A stretch of 64,000 bases of DNA from Muriiphilus sp048268845 (GTDB taxonomy: Bacteria; Pseudomonadota; Alphaproteobacteria; Rhodobacterales; Rhodobacteraceae). The position numbers were made by a program, and so were the translations under genes. Below the pieces are notes generated by a model. That model worked only from the letters and a program-made list of their open reading frames with translations. It was not told where the DNA came from and searched no databases. The stretch spans positions 62,001-126,000 of the forward strand of contig JBLWUQ010000008.1 of NCBI GenBank assembly GCA_048268845.1. The letters run 5' to 3'. This document shows positions 26,540-34,295 of this stretch, piece after piece; position 1 is the stretch's first letter; each line of letters opens with the position of its first letter.

Positions 26540-27133
26540 TCATGTCTTGAGCCGCACGGCACGGGCATCGCCCCTGTTGCGCGGCCTGTTGGGTTCCACC
26601 TCGCTCAGAGGTTCGCATTCGACCAGCGCCGCCAGCGAGCGATCGGCAAGGCGCTGATATTCGCCGTCGCCGTCGTTGCGCCAGATGATCGACGCAGGGT
26701 CCAGCGCGCGGATCAGCCGCGCCGGGTTGCCCGCGACAAGGCTTTGCGCCGGCACCTGCATGTCGTTCTTGACCAGCGCCATCGCGGCGATCAGGGACTC
26801 ATCCCCGATCCGGGCCTCGTCCAGCACCACGGCGTTCATGCCGACCAGCACGTTCTCGCCCAGGGTGCAGCCGTGCAGCACGGCACCATGCCCCACGGTG
26901 CAGCCACGCCCGACGATGCAATCGGACCCCGCGCCGGAGTGCAGCGTGCAATTGTCCTGAATGCTGGCGTCGCCCTCGACGACGATCCGCCCGAAATCAC
27001 CGCGCAGGCTGGCGCCGGGGCCGATATAGCAGCGCGCGCCGATGATCACGTCACCGATCAGCACCGCAGTCGGGTGCAGGAAGGTGGTCGGGTCGACCAC
27101 CGGCACGATCCCCTCGAAGGCATAGACCGGCAT
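26540..27133 (-). CDS. Gamma-carbonic-anhydrase-like hexapeptide protein (PaaY type)
   Basis: A 197-residue left-handed beta-helix protein: repeated hexapeptides through IGDVIIGARCYIGPGASLRGD, DNCTLHSGAGSDCIVGRGCTVGHGAVLHGC and NAVVLDEARIG. PaaY of phenylacetate degradation belongs to this family and hydrolyses stalled ring-CoA thioesters to free CoA. The same safety role is a good inference here, since the gene lies one base after the FadA6 homologue in a CoA-dependent ring-degradation operon. The C-terminal ~40 residues are basic and outside the helix. Confidence 0.82.
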   Translation of the reverse strand: MPVYAFEGIVPVVDPTTFLHPTAVLIGDVIIGARCYIGPGASLRGDFGRIVVEGDASIQDNCTLHSGAGSDCIVGRGCTVGHGAVLHGCTLGENVLVGMNAVVLDEARIGDESLIAAMALVKNDMQVPAQSLVAGNPARLIRALDPASIIWRNDGDGEYQRLADRSLAALVECEPLSEVEPNRPRNRGDARAVRLKT

Positions 27134-27134
27134 G

Positions 27135-28283
27135 TCAGAGCCGCTCGATGATGGTCACGTTGGCCTGCCCGCCGCCCTCGCACATGGTCTGCAGCGCATA
27201 GCGCCCGCCGGTGCGCTCGAGCTCATGCAGCATCGTCGTCATGATCCGCGCGCCCGTGGCGCCCAGCGGATGGCCCAGCGCGATGGCGCCGCCGTTGACG
27301 TTGACCTTGTCATGCGGCACGTCGATTTCCTTCATCCAGGCCATGACCACGGACGCGAAGGCCTCGTTGCACTCGAACAGGTCGATGTCGGCCACACCCA
27401 TCCCGGCCTTGGCCAGCGCGTGGCGGGTGGCGGTGATCGGGGCGGTCAGCATCCAGACCGGATCGTCGGCGCGCACCGACATGTGGTGAATGCGGGCGCG
27501 CGGCGTCAACCCGTGGGTCTTCAACGCGGCCTCCGACGCGATCAGGAGCGCCGCCGAGGCGTCCGAGTTCTGGCTGGCAAGACCGGCGTGGATCGTGCCG
27601 CCCGCAATCAGCGGCTCAAGCGTCGCCATCTTCTCAAGCGAGGTCTCGCGCGGGGTTTCGTCCGCCGTCACGCCCAGAAGCGGGGCGATCTCGCGGTCGA
27701 ACCGGCCTTCGGCGGCGGCGGCAATGGCGCGCTGGTGGCTGGCCAGCGCAAACTCCTCCATCGCTTCGCGGCCCAGATCCCACTTGTCTGCGATCATCTG
27801 GGCCGAGCGGAACTGGCTGACCTCCTGATCGCCGTAGCGCGCGCGCCAGCCCGGCGAGGTCGAGAACGGGTCGGGAAAGCCGAATTGCTGGCCGACGATC
27901 ATCGCCGACGCCATCGGGATCAGGTTGGTGTTCTGCACCCCGGCCGCGACCACCAGATCCTGCTGGCCGCTCATCACGCCCATGGCGGCGAAATGCACCG
28001 CCTGTTGCGACGAGCCGCATTGCCGGTCGACGGTGACGCCGGGCACATGGTCGGGCAGGCCCGCGACCAGCCAGGCAGTGCGCGCGATGTCGCCCGCCTG
28101 CGGCCCGATGGTGTCGACGCAGCCCATCACCACGTCATCCACCGCCGCCGGATCGACGCCGGTGCGCTCGATCAGCGCCTTGAGGCTGTGCGCGCCGAGG
28201 TCGGCGGAATGGAGCGTGGCCAGCCCGCCCTTCTTTCGCCCGACCGGGCTGCGGACGGCATCGACGATATAGGCTTCGGGCAT
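27135..28283 (-). CDS. fadA6: FadA6-like thiolase of steroid C/D-ring degradation
   Basis: A 382-residue thiolase that should cleave the linear beta-keto diacyl-CoA (MOODA-CoA in the HIP pathway) left after opening of both rings. Nucleophile Cys89 in VDRQCGSSQQA, NEAFASVVMAWMKE, NGGAIALGHPLGATGARI and the C-terminal QTMCEGGGQANVTIIERL with the second catalytic Cys. Blocks VGQQFGFPDPF, YGDQEVSQFR and IHHMSVRADDPVWMLTAPI coincide with mycobacterial FadA6 as I recall it. ATG 28283; two bases downstream of the FadE32-type gene stop, so tightly coupled. Confidence 0.83.
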   Translation of the reverse strand: MPEAYIVDAVRSPVGRKKGGLATLHSADLGAHSLKALIERTGVDPAAVDDVVMGCVDTIGPQAGDIARTAWLVAGLPDHVPGVTVDRQCGSSQQAVHFAAMGVMSGQQDLVVAAGVQNTNLIPMASAMIVGQQFGFPDPFSTSPGWRARYGDQEVSQFRSAQMIADKWDLGREAMEEFALASHQRAIAAAAEGRFDREIAPLLGVTADETPRETSLEKMATLEPLIAGGTIHAGLASQNSDASAALLIASEAALKTHGLTPRARIHHMSVRADDPVWMLTAPITATRHALAKAGMGVADIDLFECNEAFASVVMAWMKEIDVPHDKVNVNGGAIALGHPLGATGARIMTTMLHELERTGGRYALQTMCEGGGQANVTIIERL

Positions 28284-28284
28284 G

Positions 28285-29328
28285 TCAGGTCTCTCTTGCA
28301 AAGGTGAAATCGGGGCCGAGCGGCTGGGTCATGACCCGTGCCGCCACCCGGTCGCGGTGCAGGGCGGCATCGCCCCACCATGAGGCGAGCGCGATGGCGC
28401 GCTTGAGGAAGAAATGCACATCCACCTCCCAGGAATAGCCCATCGCGCCGTGCACCTGAATGGCGGTGCGGGTGGCCAGATCGGCGGCCTCGGCGGCGGC
28501 GAGCTTGGCCTGCGAGATGCGGGCGCGCGACTGCAGGTCGCCGTTCGGAAGGTCGGCAGCGGCGGCGTAGAGCACCGGGCGGGCGAACTCGATCTTCACC
28601 TGGCAACTGGCGAGGTGGTGCTTGATCGCCTGATAGGAGCCGATGGGCTTGCCGAACTGCTTGCGCTCCCTGGCGTAGTCCACCGCCAGATCGACGCAGC
28701 GCTGCGCGATGCCGACCATCTGGGCGGCGGCAAACAGCGCGCCTCGGTCAAAGGCGGCATCCAGCGCGCGCTGGGCGACGATGCCAGAGGCAAGCACCTC
28801 GCCCTCGACATTCGCCACCGTATGGAGCCTGCGGAACGGATCGACCGACGGCTGATGTATCAGCCCGGCGTCTTCGGGGCGGATCAGCCGCACCTCGTCG
28901 TCCACCACGGCAAGGATCGCGCCGGCGCTGTCGGCATCGGCGGCGAAAAGGTTGGCGGGATGCGCCAGCGACAGCGTGACCTCGCCCAACAGCGCCTCGG
29001 CCAGCACCGGATGCACCGCGCCGACCAGATCGGCCAGAAGCGGCAGCACGACACCGGCGTTTTCCACCAGCGGTTCGGGCAGCGCGGCGTAGCCCGCGGC
29101 CTCGGCCAGTTGCACGAAATCGACCGGGGCAAGGCCAAGCCCGCCCTTGTCCTCGGGCACCAGCATGCCTTGCAGACCAAGCTCGACGACATGCGCCCAG
29201 CGGGCCGGGTCGCGGGCATCATTCGAGGCCATCAGGCGGCGCAGGTCGGCGGGTTGGCAGTGGTCGGCCAGCAGCGAACGAACCACGTCCGCCATCATGT
29301 CCTGTTCCTCGGTGAACCGGAAATCCAT
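28285..29328 (-). CDS. Acyl-CoA dehydrogenase, short beta-type subunit (FadE32/FadE33-like)
   Basis: A 347-residue acyl-CoA dehydrogenase lacking the usual C-terminal GxNEIQ segment; it ends soon after IQVHGAMGYSWEVDVHFFLKRA. This is the pattern of the beta partner in the heterotetrameric FadE pairs of steroid degraders. RERKQFGKPIGSYQAIKH is the conserved FAD-binding block. It follows the FadE31-type gene with its start overlapping or touching that gene's stop (ATG 29328 or GTG 29337), as expected for a subunit pair. Likely substrate: a methyl-branched keto-diacyl-CoA downstream of ring opening. Confidence 0.8.
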   Translation of the reverse strand: MDFRFTEEQDMMADVVRSLLADHCQPADLRRLMASNDARDPARWAHVVELGLQGMLVPEDKGGLGLAPVDFVQLAEAAGYAALPEPLVENAGVVLPLLADLVGAVHPVLAEALLGEVTLSLAHPANLFAADADSAGAILAVVDDEVRLIRPEDAGLIHQPSVDPFRRLHTVANVEGEVLASGIVAQRALDAAFDRGALFAAAQMVGIAQRCVDLAVDYARERKQFGKPIGSYQAIKHHLASCQVKIEFARPVLYAAAADLPNGDLQSRARISQAKLAAAEAADLATRTAIQVHGAMGYSWEVDVHFFLKRAIALASWWGDAALHRDRVAARVMTQPLGPDFTFARET

Positions 29329-29333
29329 CGCGC

Positions 29334-30497
29334 TCACCCCCTCGGCAGGCCGAGCATCCGCTCGGCGATGATGTTGCGCTGGATCTCGTTCGATCCGGCA
29401 TAGATCGGACCGGCCAGCGAAAAGAAGAAGCCGTCGAGCCAGCGGCCGACGCCTGCCGCCTCGGGCGCGTCGCGGGTCAGTTCGGCGCGCGCGCCAAGGA
29501 TCGACAGCGCGGTCCTGTGCATGGCAATGTCCATCTCGGACCAGAAGATCTTGTTGACGCTGGCCTCGGACCCGATCTGCCCGCCCGCCACCAGCCGCGA
29601 GGCGGTGCGGTAGATCGAGAGCGCATAGGCTTCGGCGTCCATCCAGCCTTGCAGCACCGCGTCGCGGGTGGCGGCGGGCAGCCGGTCTTCGTTGGCCTGA
29701 AAAAGCTCGACCAGCTTTTTCGCGGCGACCTGAAACCGCGCCGGGCTGCGCAGCATGAGGCCACGTTCAAAGCCCGCCGTGGCCATGCAGATCGACCAGC
29801 CCTGCCCCTCGTCGCCAAGGCGGTTGAAGGCGGGCACGCGCACGTCCTCAAGGAAGATCTCGGCAAATCCCGTCTCGCCATCAATCTGCGCAATCGGCTG
29901 AACCTTCACGCCGGGAGCGTCGAGCGGAAAGAAGATCAGGCTGAGACCCTTGTGCCGCTCGCTGTCGGGGTCGGTGCGAAAGAGGCCGAAGGCCATGTCG
30001 GCGAAGACCGCGCGCGACGACCAGATCTTGTGGCCCGACAGCACGTAGTCGTCGCCGTCGCGCCGGGCGGTGGCGCGCACGGCGGCCAGATCGCTGCCCG
30101 CCTGCGGTTCGGACCAGGCCTGCGCCCAGATCTCGTCGCCCGAGGCCATGGCAGGCAGAAACCGCGCCTTCTGTTCGTCGGTGCCGTATTCCATCAGGGT
30201 CGGGCCAAGCAGGAAGATGCCGTTCTGGTTGACGCGCAAGGGCGCCTCGGCGCGGTAGTATTCTTCCTCGAAGATCAGCCATGTGACCAGGTCAAGTCCG
30301 CGCCCGCCATAGGCTTCGGGCCATGTCACCATGCCCCAGCGGCCCTCGTTCAGGGTGCGCTCCCAGTCGCGGTGGGCCTCGAACCCCTCGCGCGAGTGGT
30401 CGAAGGATTCCAGTGGCCCGTCGGGCACGTTGGCCTGCATCCAGGCGCGGACCTCCATGCGGAAGGCGCTCTGTTCGTCGCTGTAGTCGAGCTTCAC
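29334..30497 (-). CDS. fadE31: FadE31-like acyl-CoA dehydrogenase (alpha subunit)
   Basis: A 387-residue acyl-CoA dehydrogenase. IWAQAWSEPQAGSDLA, YVLSGHKIWSSRAVFAD, FGLFRTDPDSERHKGLS, GFERGLMLRSPARF and GPIYAGSNEIQRNIIAER all agree with mycobacterial FadE31 as I recall it; that enzyme pairs with FadE32 late in HIP degradation. The MCAD-position glutamate is Ala in YAGSNE, as in other steroid FadE alpha chains. The start is GTG 30497 (V-K-L), with GGAACC ahead; no in-frame ATG is close. Part of the 31428 to 24810 operon. Confidence 0.82.
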   Translation of the reverse strand: MKLDYSDEQSAFRMEVRAWMQANVPDGPLESFDHSREGFEAHRDWERTLNEGRWGMVTWPEAYGGRGLDLVTWLIFEEEYYRAEAPLRVNQNGIFLLGPTLMEYGTDEQKARFLPAMASGDEIWAQAWSEPQAGSDLAAVRATARRDGDDYVLSGHKIWSSRAVFADMAFGLFRTDPDSERHKGLSLIFFPLDAPGVKVQPIAQIDGETGFAEIFLEDVRVPAFNRLGDEGQGWSICMATAGFERGLMLRSPARFQVAAKKLVELFQANEDRLPAATRDAVLQGWMDAEAYALSIYRTASRLVAGGQIGSEASVNKIFWSEMDIAMHRTALSILGARAELTRDAPEAAGVGRWLDGFFFSLAGPIYAGSNEIQRNIIAERMLGLPRG

Positions 30498-30531
30498 GGC
30501 ATCGGTTCCGGTGTTGCGGCGCGGCGAAGGC

Positions 30532-31428
30532 TCAGCCTTCGTCGGCCTGTTTCTTGTTGGCCGCGACCATGCTTTTCGCGTCCTGCCCGCCCAGCCGGTC
30601 GCCGGAGGTCAGGTCGTTCTGGGCATGGGCGAAATGGTGCATGTGATAGACCGCGTCCATCGCGGTGCGCTTGCCGCGCAGGTCCTCGACATGGTTGACC
30701 GCCTGTTTCGTCAGCGACAACCCGAGGCGCGGGAAAGCGGCCATCTTTTCGGCCATCGCACGTCCTGTCGCCTCAAGCTCGTCGCGGGGCACGATGCGGT
30801 TGACCATGCCGAACTGCTCGGCACGGGCGGCAGGCATCCGTTCGCCCAGCATAAGGAATTCCTTGGCGATGCGCGGCGGCAATTCGAAGGCGTGGGCGAA
30901 ATACTCGACGCCGGGAATGCCCATGCGGATCACCGGGTCCTGAAAGAAGGCGTCGTCGCTGGCGACGATCAGATCGCAGACCCAGGCCAGCATCAGCCCG
31001 CCCGCGACACATGCCCCCTGCACCAGCGCGATGGTCGGCTTGGGCGCCTCGCGCCAGCGCCGGCACATGCCGAGATAGACCTCATGCTCGCGGGTATAGA
31101 GAAACTCGGCGCCGGGCTTGTTGGTGTGGTCGGGCCAGAGCAGGCGACGCTCGAAGCTCTTGTCGACATCGCGGCCCGGCGTGCCGATGTCGTGGCCGGC
31201 CGAGAAATGCTTGCCCTCGCCCGCGAGGATGATGACCTTGACGGCATCGTCATCGACCGCGCGGCGAAAGGCATCGTCCAGCGCATAGGTCATCTGCGAG
31301 TTCTGGGCGTTGTTGAACTTGGGCCGGTTCATCGTGATCCAGGCGACCGTGCCCTCGGTCCGGTAGAGCACCGGTTCGTCTGTCTCATAGGTCACGGCCG
31401 TATTGCGCGGCTCGACAAGCTCGTCCAT
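30532..31428 (-). CDS. Enoyl-CoA hydratase/isomerase family protein
   Basis: A 298-residue crotonase-fold protein, longer than typical by an N-terminal ~25 residues and a basic C-terminal tail. Oxyanion-hole loops are GKHFSAGHDIG and QGACVAGGLMLAWVCDLI; the second lacks the usual paired Glu of hydratases in simple form, so hydrolase or lyase chemistry is also possible. First gene of the seven-gene operon (ECH, FadE31, FadE32-type, FadA6, PaaY-like, IpdF-like, TIM barrel); the regulon site lies 54 bases upstream. ATG 31428 follows AGGACGG. Confidence 0.86.
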   Translation of the reverse strand: MDELVEPRNTAVTYETDEPVLYRTEGTVAWITMNRPKFNNAQNSQMTYALDDAFRRAVDDDAVKVIILAGEGKHFSAGHDIGTPGRDVDKSFERRLLWPDHTNKPGAEFLYTREHEVYLGMCRRWREAPKPTIALVQGACVAGGLMLAWVCDLIVASDDAFFQDPVIRMGIPGVEYFAHAFELPPRIAKEFLMLGERMPAARAEQFGMVNRIVPRDELEATGRAMAEKMAAFPRLGLSLTKQAVNHVEDLRGKRTAMDAVYHMHHFAHAQNDLTSGDRLGGQDAKSMVAANKKQADEG

Positions 31429-31481
31429 TTTCCGTCCTGCCTTTCTGATGATGCATACCTAGGGCGCAGGGCGCGCCGAAC

Positions 31482-31499
31482 AATCGTCCAAAGGGACTA
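31482..31499 (-). promoter_or_regulatory. Regulon site, copy 6 (ECH-FadE31-FadA6 operon)
   Basis: Toward the operon it reads TAGTC-CCTTTG-GACGATT, 54 bases before ATG 31428; its TAG is the thioesterase stop codon. Confidence 0.74.
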
Positions 31500-32045
31500 A
31501 CGCGGGCGCCAGCCTGCGCCGGGCGCTTTCGCCTCGAGCCGGTCGAGCGCGCCCTGGGGTCTGGGCAGGCGCGCGTGGACCCTGGCGCAGTCGGCAAGGC
31601 TCTGGCGCGTCGCCTCGTCCTCGATCACCGCGGCGCGGCGGATGGTGAGGTCGACATGGATCGACAGGGCATCGAACATGGCGCTGCGGCGGTCGTTTTT
31701 CAGATCCCACAGTTCATGAAAATGATGGATGCGCTTGAAGTCGGTGGCCAGAAGATAGCTGCGGATCTCGACATCATCGCCGCGCAACAACTCGCGCTCG
31801 TAGCGCACCAGCTTTTCCAGCCGGAACATGCTCTTGCCGGTGCGCTCAAGATAGGGCTCGCCCATGCCGAAGGCGAGGAAAAGCCGGCTCTCGGCCTCGT
31901 CGAACAGCTTGTCGAACCCCAGCACGTTCATGTGGCCGTTGACGTCGATCACATCGGCGCCGATGCGGTCACGAAAGCCGATGAAGGGGCCGTCTGACGG
32001 AATGCCCGGCACCGGGGCCGCGCCGGTCTTGCGCTCTTGCCGCAT
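31497..32045 (-). CDS. Hotdog-fold acyl-CoA thioesterase-like protein
   Basis: A 182-residue protein with the 4-hydroxybenzoyl-CoA-thioesterase signature VIDVNGHMNVLGFDKLFDEAE and the SMFRLEKLVRYERELLRGDDVE strand pair. It probably hydrolyses acyl-CoA intermediates and may relieve CoA trapping, complementing the PaaY-like protein. The C-terminal ~40 residues are an Arg-rich tail. ATG 32045 is preceded by GGAGGG. Single-gene unit between two regulon-site copies: its own, 77 bases upstream, and the next operon's site, which contains its TAG stop. Confidence 0.8.
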   Translation of the reverse strand: MRQERKTGAAPVPGIPSDGPFIGFRDRIGADVIDVNGHMNVLGFDKLFDEAESRLFLAFGMGEPYLERTGKSMFRLEKLVRYERELLRGDDVEIRSYLLATDFKRIHHFHELWDLKNDRRSAMFDALSIHVDLTIRRAAVIEDEATRQSLADCARVHARLPRPQGALDRLEAKAPGAGWRPR

Positions 32046-32121
32046 CGTCGAAAACCCTCCGTATCAGCCGGTCACCGCGCCCGGCCATGCGCGGCAAGGC
32101 TAGCCGCCAAGGGCGGTGGTT

Positions 32122-32139
32122 CATCCCGCGAACGGACTA
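32122..32139 (-). promoter_or_regulatory. Regulon site, copy 7 (thioesterase gene)
   Basis: Toward the gene it reads TAGTC-CGTTCG-CGGGATG, 77 bases before ATG 32045; its TAG is the TetR stop codon. Confidence 0.68.
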
Positions 32140-32880
32140 TCCCAACAGCCGGTCGAGCGTGGCGACCTGTTGGCGAAGCCCGTCGGCGACCTCGCGCACC
32201 ACGCCTTCGTCGACGCCGCGAAATTCCTTGCCGATCAGCGAATGGATGGCGAAATCGGCAATGGTGATGCCGATCTCCTCGGGGTCCAGCCGGCCCTTGG
32301 GCGAATACCAGCGCGAGGTCCAGTTCGCCATGCCGATCACCGCGAAGGCGGCGATCTTGGGGTTCACGTCGCGAAACTCGCCCGAGGCGATCCCCTCCTC
32401 GATCAGTTGCACATAGAGGTCGAGGATATGGCGGCGGCCCTTGTCGTAGAGCGGGCGCAGGTCCTCGGGGATCTGCGGCTCGAGCCGCGACAGCAGGTTG
32501 AAGCGCGACCGCTCGGACAGCCGCCGGATGATGCCGCTCACAATCGCGCGGCGCAGTTTCTCGGAGGCCGACAGGTCGGTCGCGGCACGGATCGCCTCAA
32601 GCTCGTGCGAGGGTGTGCGGGATTCGCTCTCGACCAGACCGGCGAGGATTTCTTCCTTGTTGCGAAAATAGTGATAGACCGCCGACCGCCCCAGCCCGAG
32701 CGCCTGTGCGATGTCGTTCATGCTGGTTTGATCGAAGCCCTTGCTCTCGAACAATTCGGCGGCGATGCCGATCAACTGGTCGCGGACAAGCTCCTTGCGC
32801 GGGTTGGAGCCGTTCTTGGGCGCGGGCGTGCGTGGCCGTGCAGTGCCGGCGCTGCGCTTGCCACCAAGCTTGCTGTCCAT
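32137..32880 (-). CDS. TetR-family transcription regulator
   Basis: A 247-residue repressor-type protein. A basic leader of ~30 residues precedes the HTH (AAELFESKGFDQTSMNDIAQ, then ALGLGRSAVYHYF, ~residues 41-72); the C-terminal ligand domain includes YDKGRRHILDLYVQLIEEG and WTSRWYSPKGRLDP. KstR2, the HIP-CoA-responsive repressor of actinobacteria, is also TetR family, and this gene lies divergent from the FadE30 operon, so a KstR2-like role is possible but not shown by sequence. ATG 32880 preferred over GTG 32886. A 10-bp palindrome at 32974-32983 is a candidate operator. Confidence 0.85.
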   Translation of the reverse strand: MDSKLGGKRSAGTARPRTPAPKNGSNPRKELVRDQLIGIAAELFESKGFDQTSMNDIAQALGLGRSAVYHYFRNKEEILAGLVESESRTPSHELEAIRAATDLSASEKLRRAIVSGIIRRLSERSRFNLLSRLEPQIPEDLRPLYDKGRRHILDLYVQLIEEGIASGEFRDVNPKIAAFAVIGMANWTSRWYSPKGRLDPEEIGITIADFAIHSLIGKEFRGVDEGVVREVADGLRQQVATLDRLLG

Positions 32881-32973
32881 GCTCACCCCCCTTTTTCATC
32901 GGACCGCCGGGCCTTGTCGCCGGTCCTTACGTCAAACCCTCTACCAAACCGGGCGGAATGGCCGCAATAGCTG

Positions 32974-32983
32974 GTTCGCGAAC
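32974..32983. promoter_or_regulatory. Palindrome between TetR and FadE30 operon
   Basis: GTTCGCGAAC is a perfect 10-base palindrome about 94 bases before the TetR start codon in the divergent intergenic region; a candidate TetR operator. Short palindromes are common in GC-rich DNA, so support is weak. Confidence 0.3.
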
Positions 32984-33054
32984 GGGTCCGTCAGGAAACG
33001 GCGTGCGGAACGCCGCGCCCTTGGTCGATGGTGCGGCCGGATGGCGCGACCGGG

Positions 33055-33074
33055 CATCCCCCGTTCGGACGATG
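33055..33074 (+). promoter_or_regulatory. Regulon site, copy 8 (FadE30 operon)
   Basis: Reads CATCCCC-CGTTCG-GACGATG, 64 bases before ATG 33138 (94 before ATG 33168). Confidence 0.7.
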
Positions 33075-33137
33075 CCCGACGCGGCGCACGGGTGCGAAGA
33101 CGGCGGCGTCGCAAGCGGTTAGACTGCGCGGCACCGG

Positions 33138-34295
33138 ATGACCGAAGCTGACGAGCGGATTCTGCACATGAGCCTGACCCTGACCCCGGACCAGCGGATG
33201 ATCCGCGACGAAGGCGCGCGTTTTCTGGCCGAGCGTGCGTCGTCGGAAAAGCTGCGCGCGCTGATCGAGGGCGGCGCACGCTGGGATGAGGCGTTGTGGA
33301 CCAGCATCGCGACCGAGCTGGGCTGGTGCGCCATTGCGATTCCCGAGGACGATGGCGGGCTTGGGCTGGGGGCGACCGAGGTGGTCGTGCTGATGGAGCT
33401 TGCAGGCGCGCGGCTGGCGGCGGTGCCGCTGTGGTCGACGCTCTGCCTTGCAACGCCGCTGTTGCTGGAGGCGGCAGGGGGCGAGGCGCGGGCGCGGCTT
33501 CTTGGCCGGATCGCGGCGGGCGAGATCGCCGTGTCGGTGGCGCTGGGCGATCCCGGTGCGGCGGACGGCGGGGCTCCGGCGGTTTCGGCGCGTGCCGAAG
33601 GCGACGGATTTATCCTTGATGGCAGCCTGGCGCGGGTGATCGACGCCGAGGCGGCGGAGGTGATCCTTGTGCCCGCGACGATGGCGGACGGCACGACCGG
33701 GCTCTTCGCGCTCGAGCGCGACACGGGGCAGGAAATCACGCCGCTCAAGACGCTGGACGCGACGCGCCCGGTTGCGCGGCTTTCCCTGTCGGGTGTCGTG
33801 GTGCCCGGCGCTGCGCGGGTCGACAACGGCGGGCTGTCGGCGGCGGCACTGGCCCGCGCGCTCGATTTTGCTTGCCTCGGGCTGGCCGCCGAACAGATCG
33901 GCGCGGCGCGCGCGGTGATGGACCTGACGCTGGCCTATATTGCCGAGCGGGTGCAGTTCGGGCGCACCATCGCGTCGTTTCAGGCAATCAAGCACCGCTG
34001 TGCAAAGCTCGAGGTCGACATGGCCGAGGCGCGCGCGCTGGCCTATGGCATCGCTGCGGATTTCGCCGCCGCAAGCCCCGAGGACATCGCCGGGCTTCGG
34101 GTGCTGGCAGGCGACCTTGCGAAACGCGCCGCGCGCGAGGCGATCCAGATGCATGGCGGCGTGGCGATCACCTGGGAGTATGATCCGCATTTCTATTTCA
34201 AGCGCGCGCAGGCCACGGCCGCGCTGCTGGGCGCGCGCGACACGCATCTGGAACGCATCGCGACAAGGCTTCTGGGCGAAGGGGAGACGGCATGA
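33138..34295 (+). CDS. Acyl-CoA dehydrogenase, beta-type subunit partnering FadE30
   Basis: Up to 385 residues. FAD-binding block AERVQFGRTIASFQAIKHRCAK, IQMHGGVAITWEYDPHFYFKRA, and an end shortly after this, without the GxNEIQ tail: the short partner pattern. The MTLTPDQRMIRDEGARFL-type opening suggests the alternative start ATG 33168; ATG 33138 has a weak ribosome site, so the start is uncertain. It overlaps the FadE30 gene by ATGA, implying a stoichiometric pair. First gene of a five-gene plus-strand operon; regulon site 64 bases before ATG 33138. Confidence 0.8.
   Translation: MTEADERILHMSLTLTPDQRMIRDEGARFLAERASSEKLRALIEGGARWDEALWTSIATELGWCAIAIPEDDGGLGLGATEVVVLMELAGARLAAVPLWSTLCLATPLLLEAAGGEARARLLGRIAAGEIAVSVALGDPGAADGGAPAVSARAEGDGFILDGSLARVIDAEAAEVILVPATMADGTTGLFALERDTGQEITPLKTLDATRPVARLSLSGVVVPGAARVDNGGLSAAALARALDFACLGLAAEQIGAARAVMDLTLAYIAERVQFGRTIASFQAIKHRCAKLEVDMAEARALAYGIAADFAAASPEDIAGLRVLAGDLAKRAAREAIQMHGGVAITWEYDPHFYFKRAQATAALLGARDTHLERIATRLLGEGETA

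Noticed and set aside
27132..28307. 391-codon plus-strand frame over the FadA6 gene
   Set aside because: No recognisable motif and shadow composition; the minus strand has both thiolase cysteines.
32137..32880. TetR protein named as KstR2
   Set aside because: Family and context fit, but I see no residue-level similarity strong enough to claim orthology, and the shared regulon site is not an obvious TetR operator.
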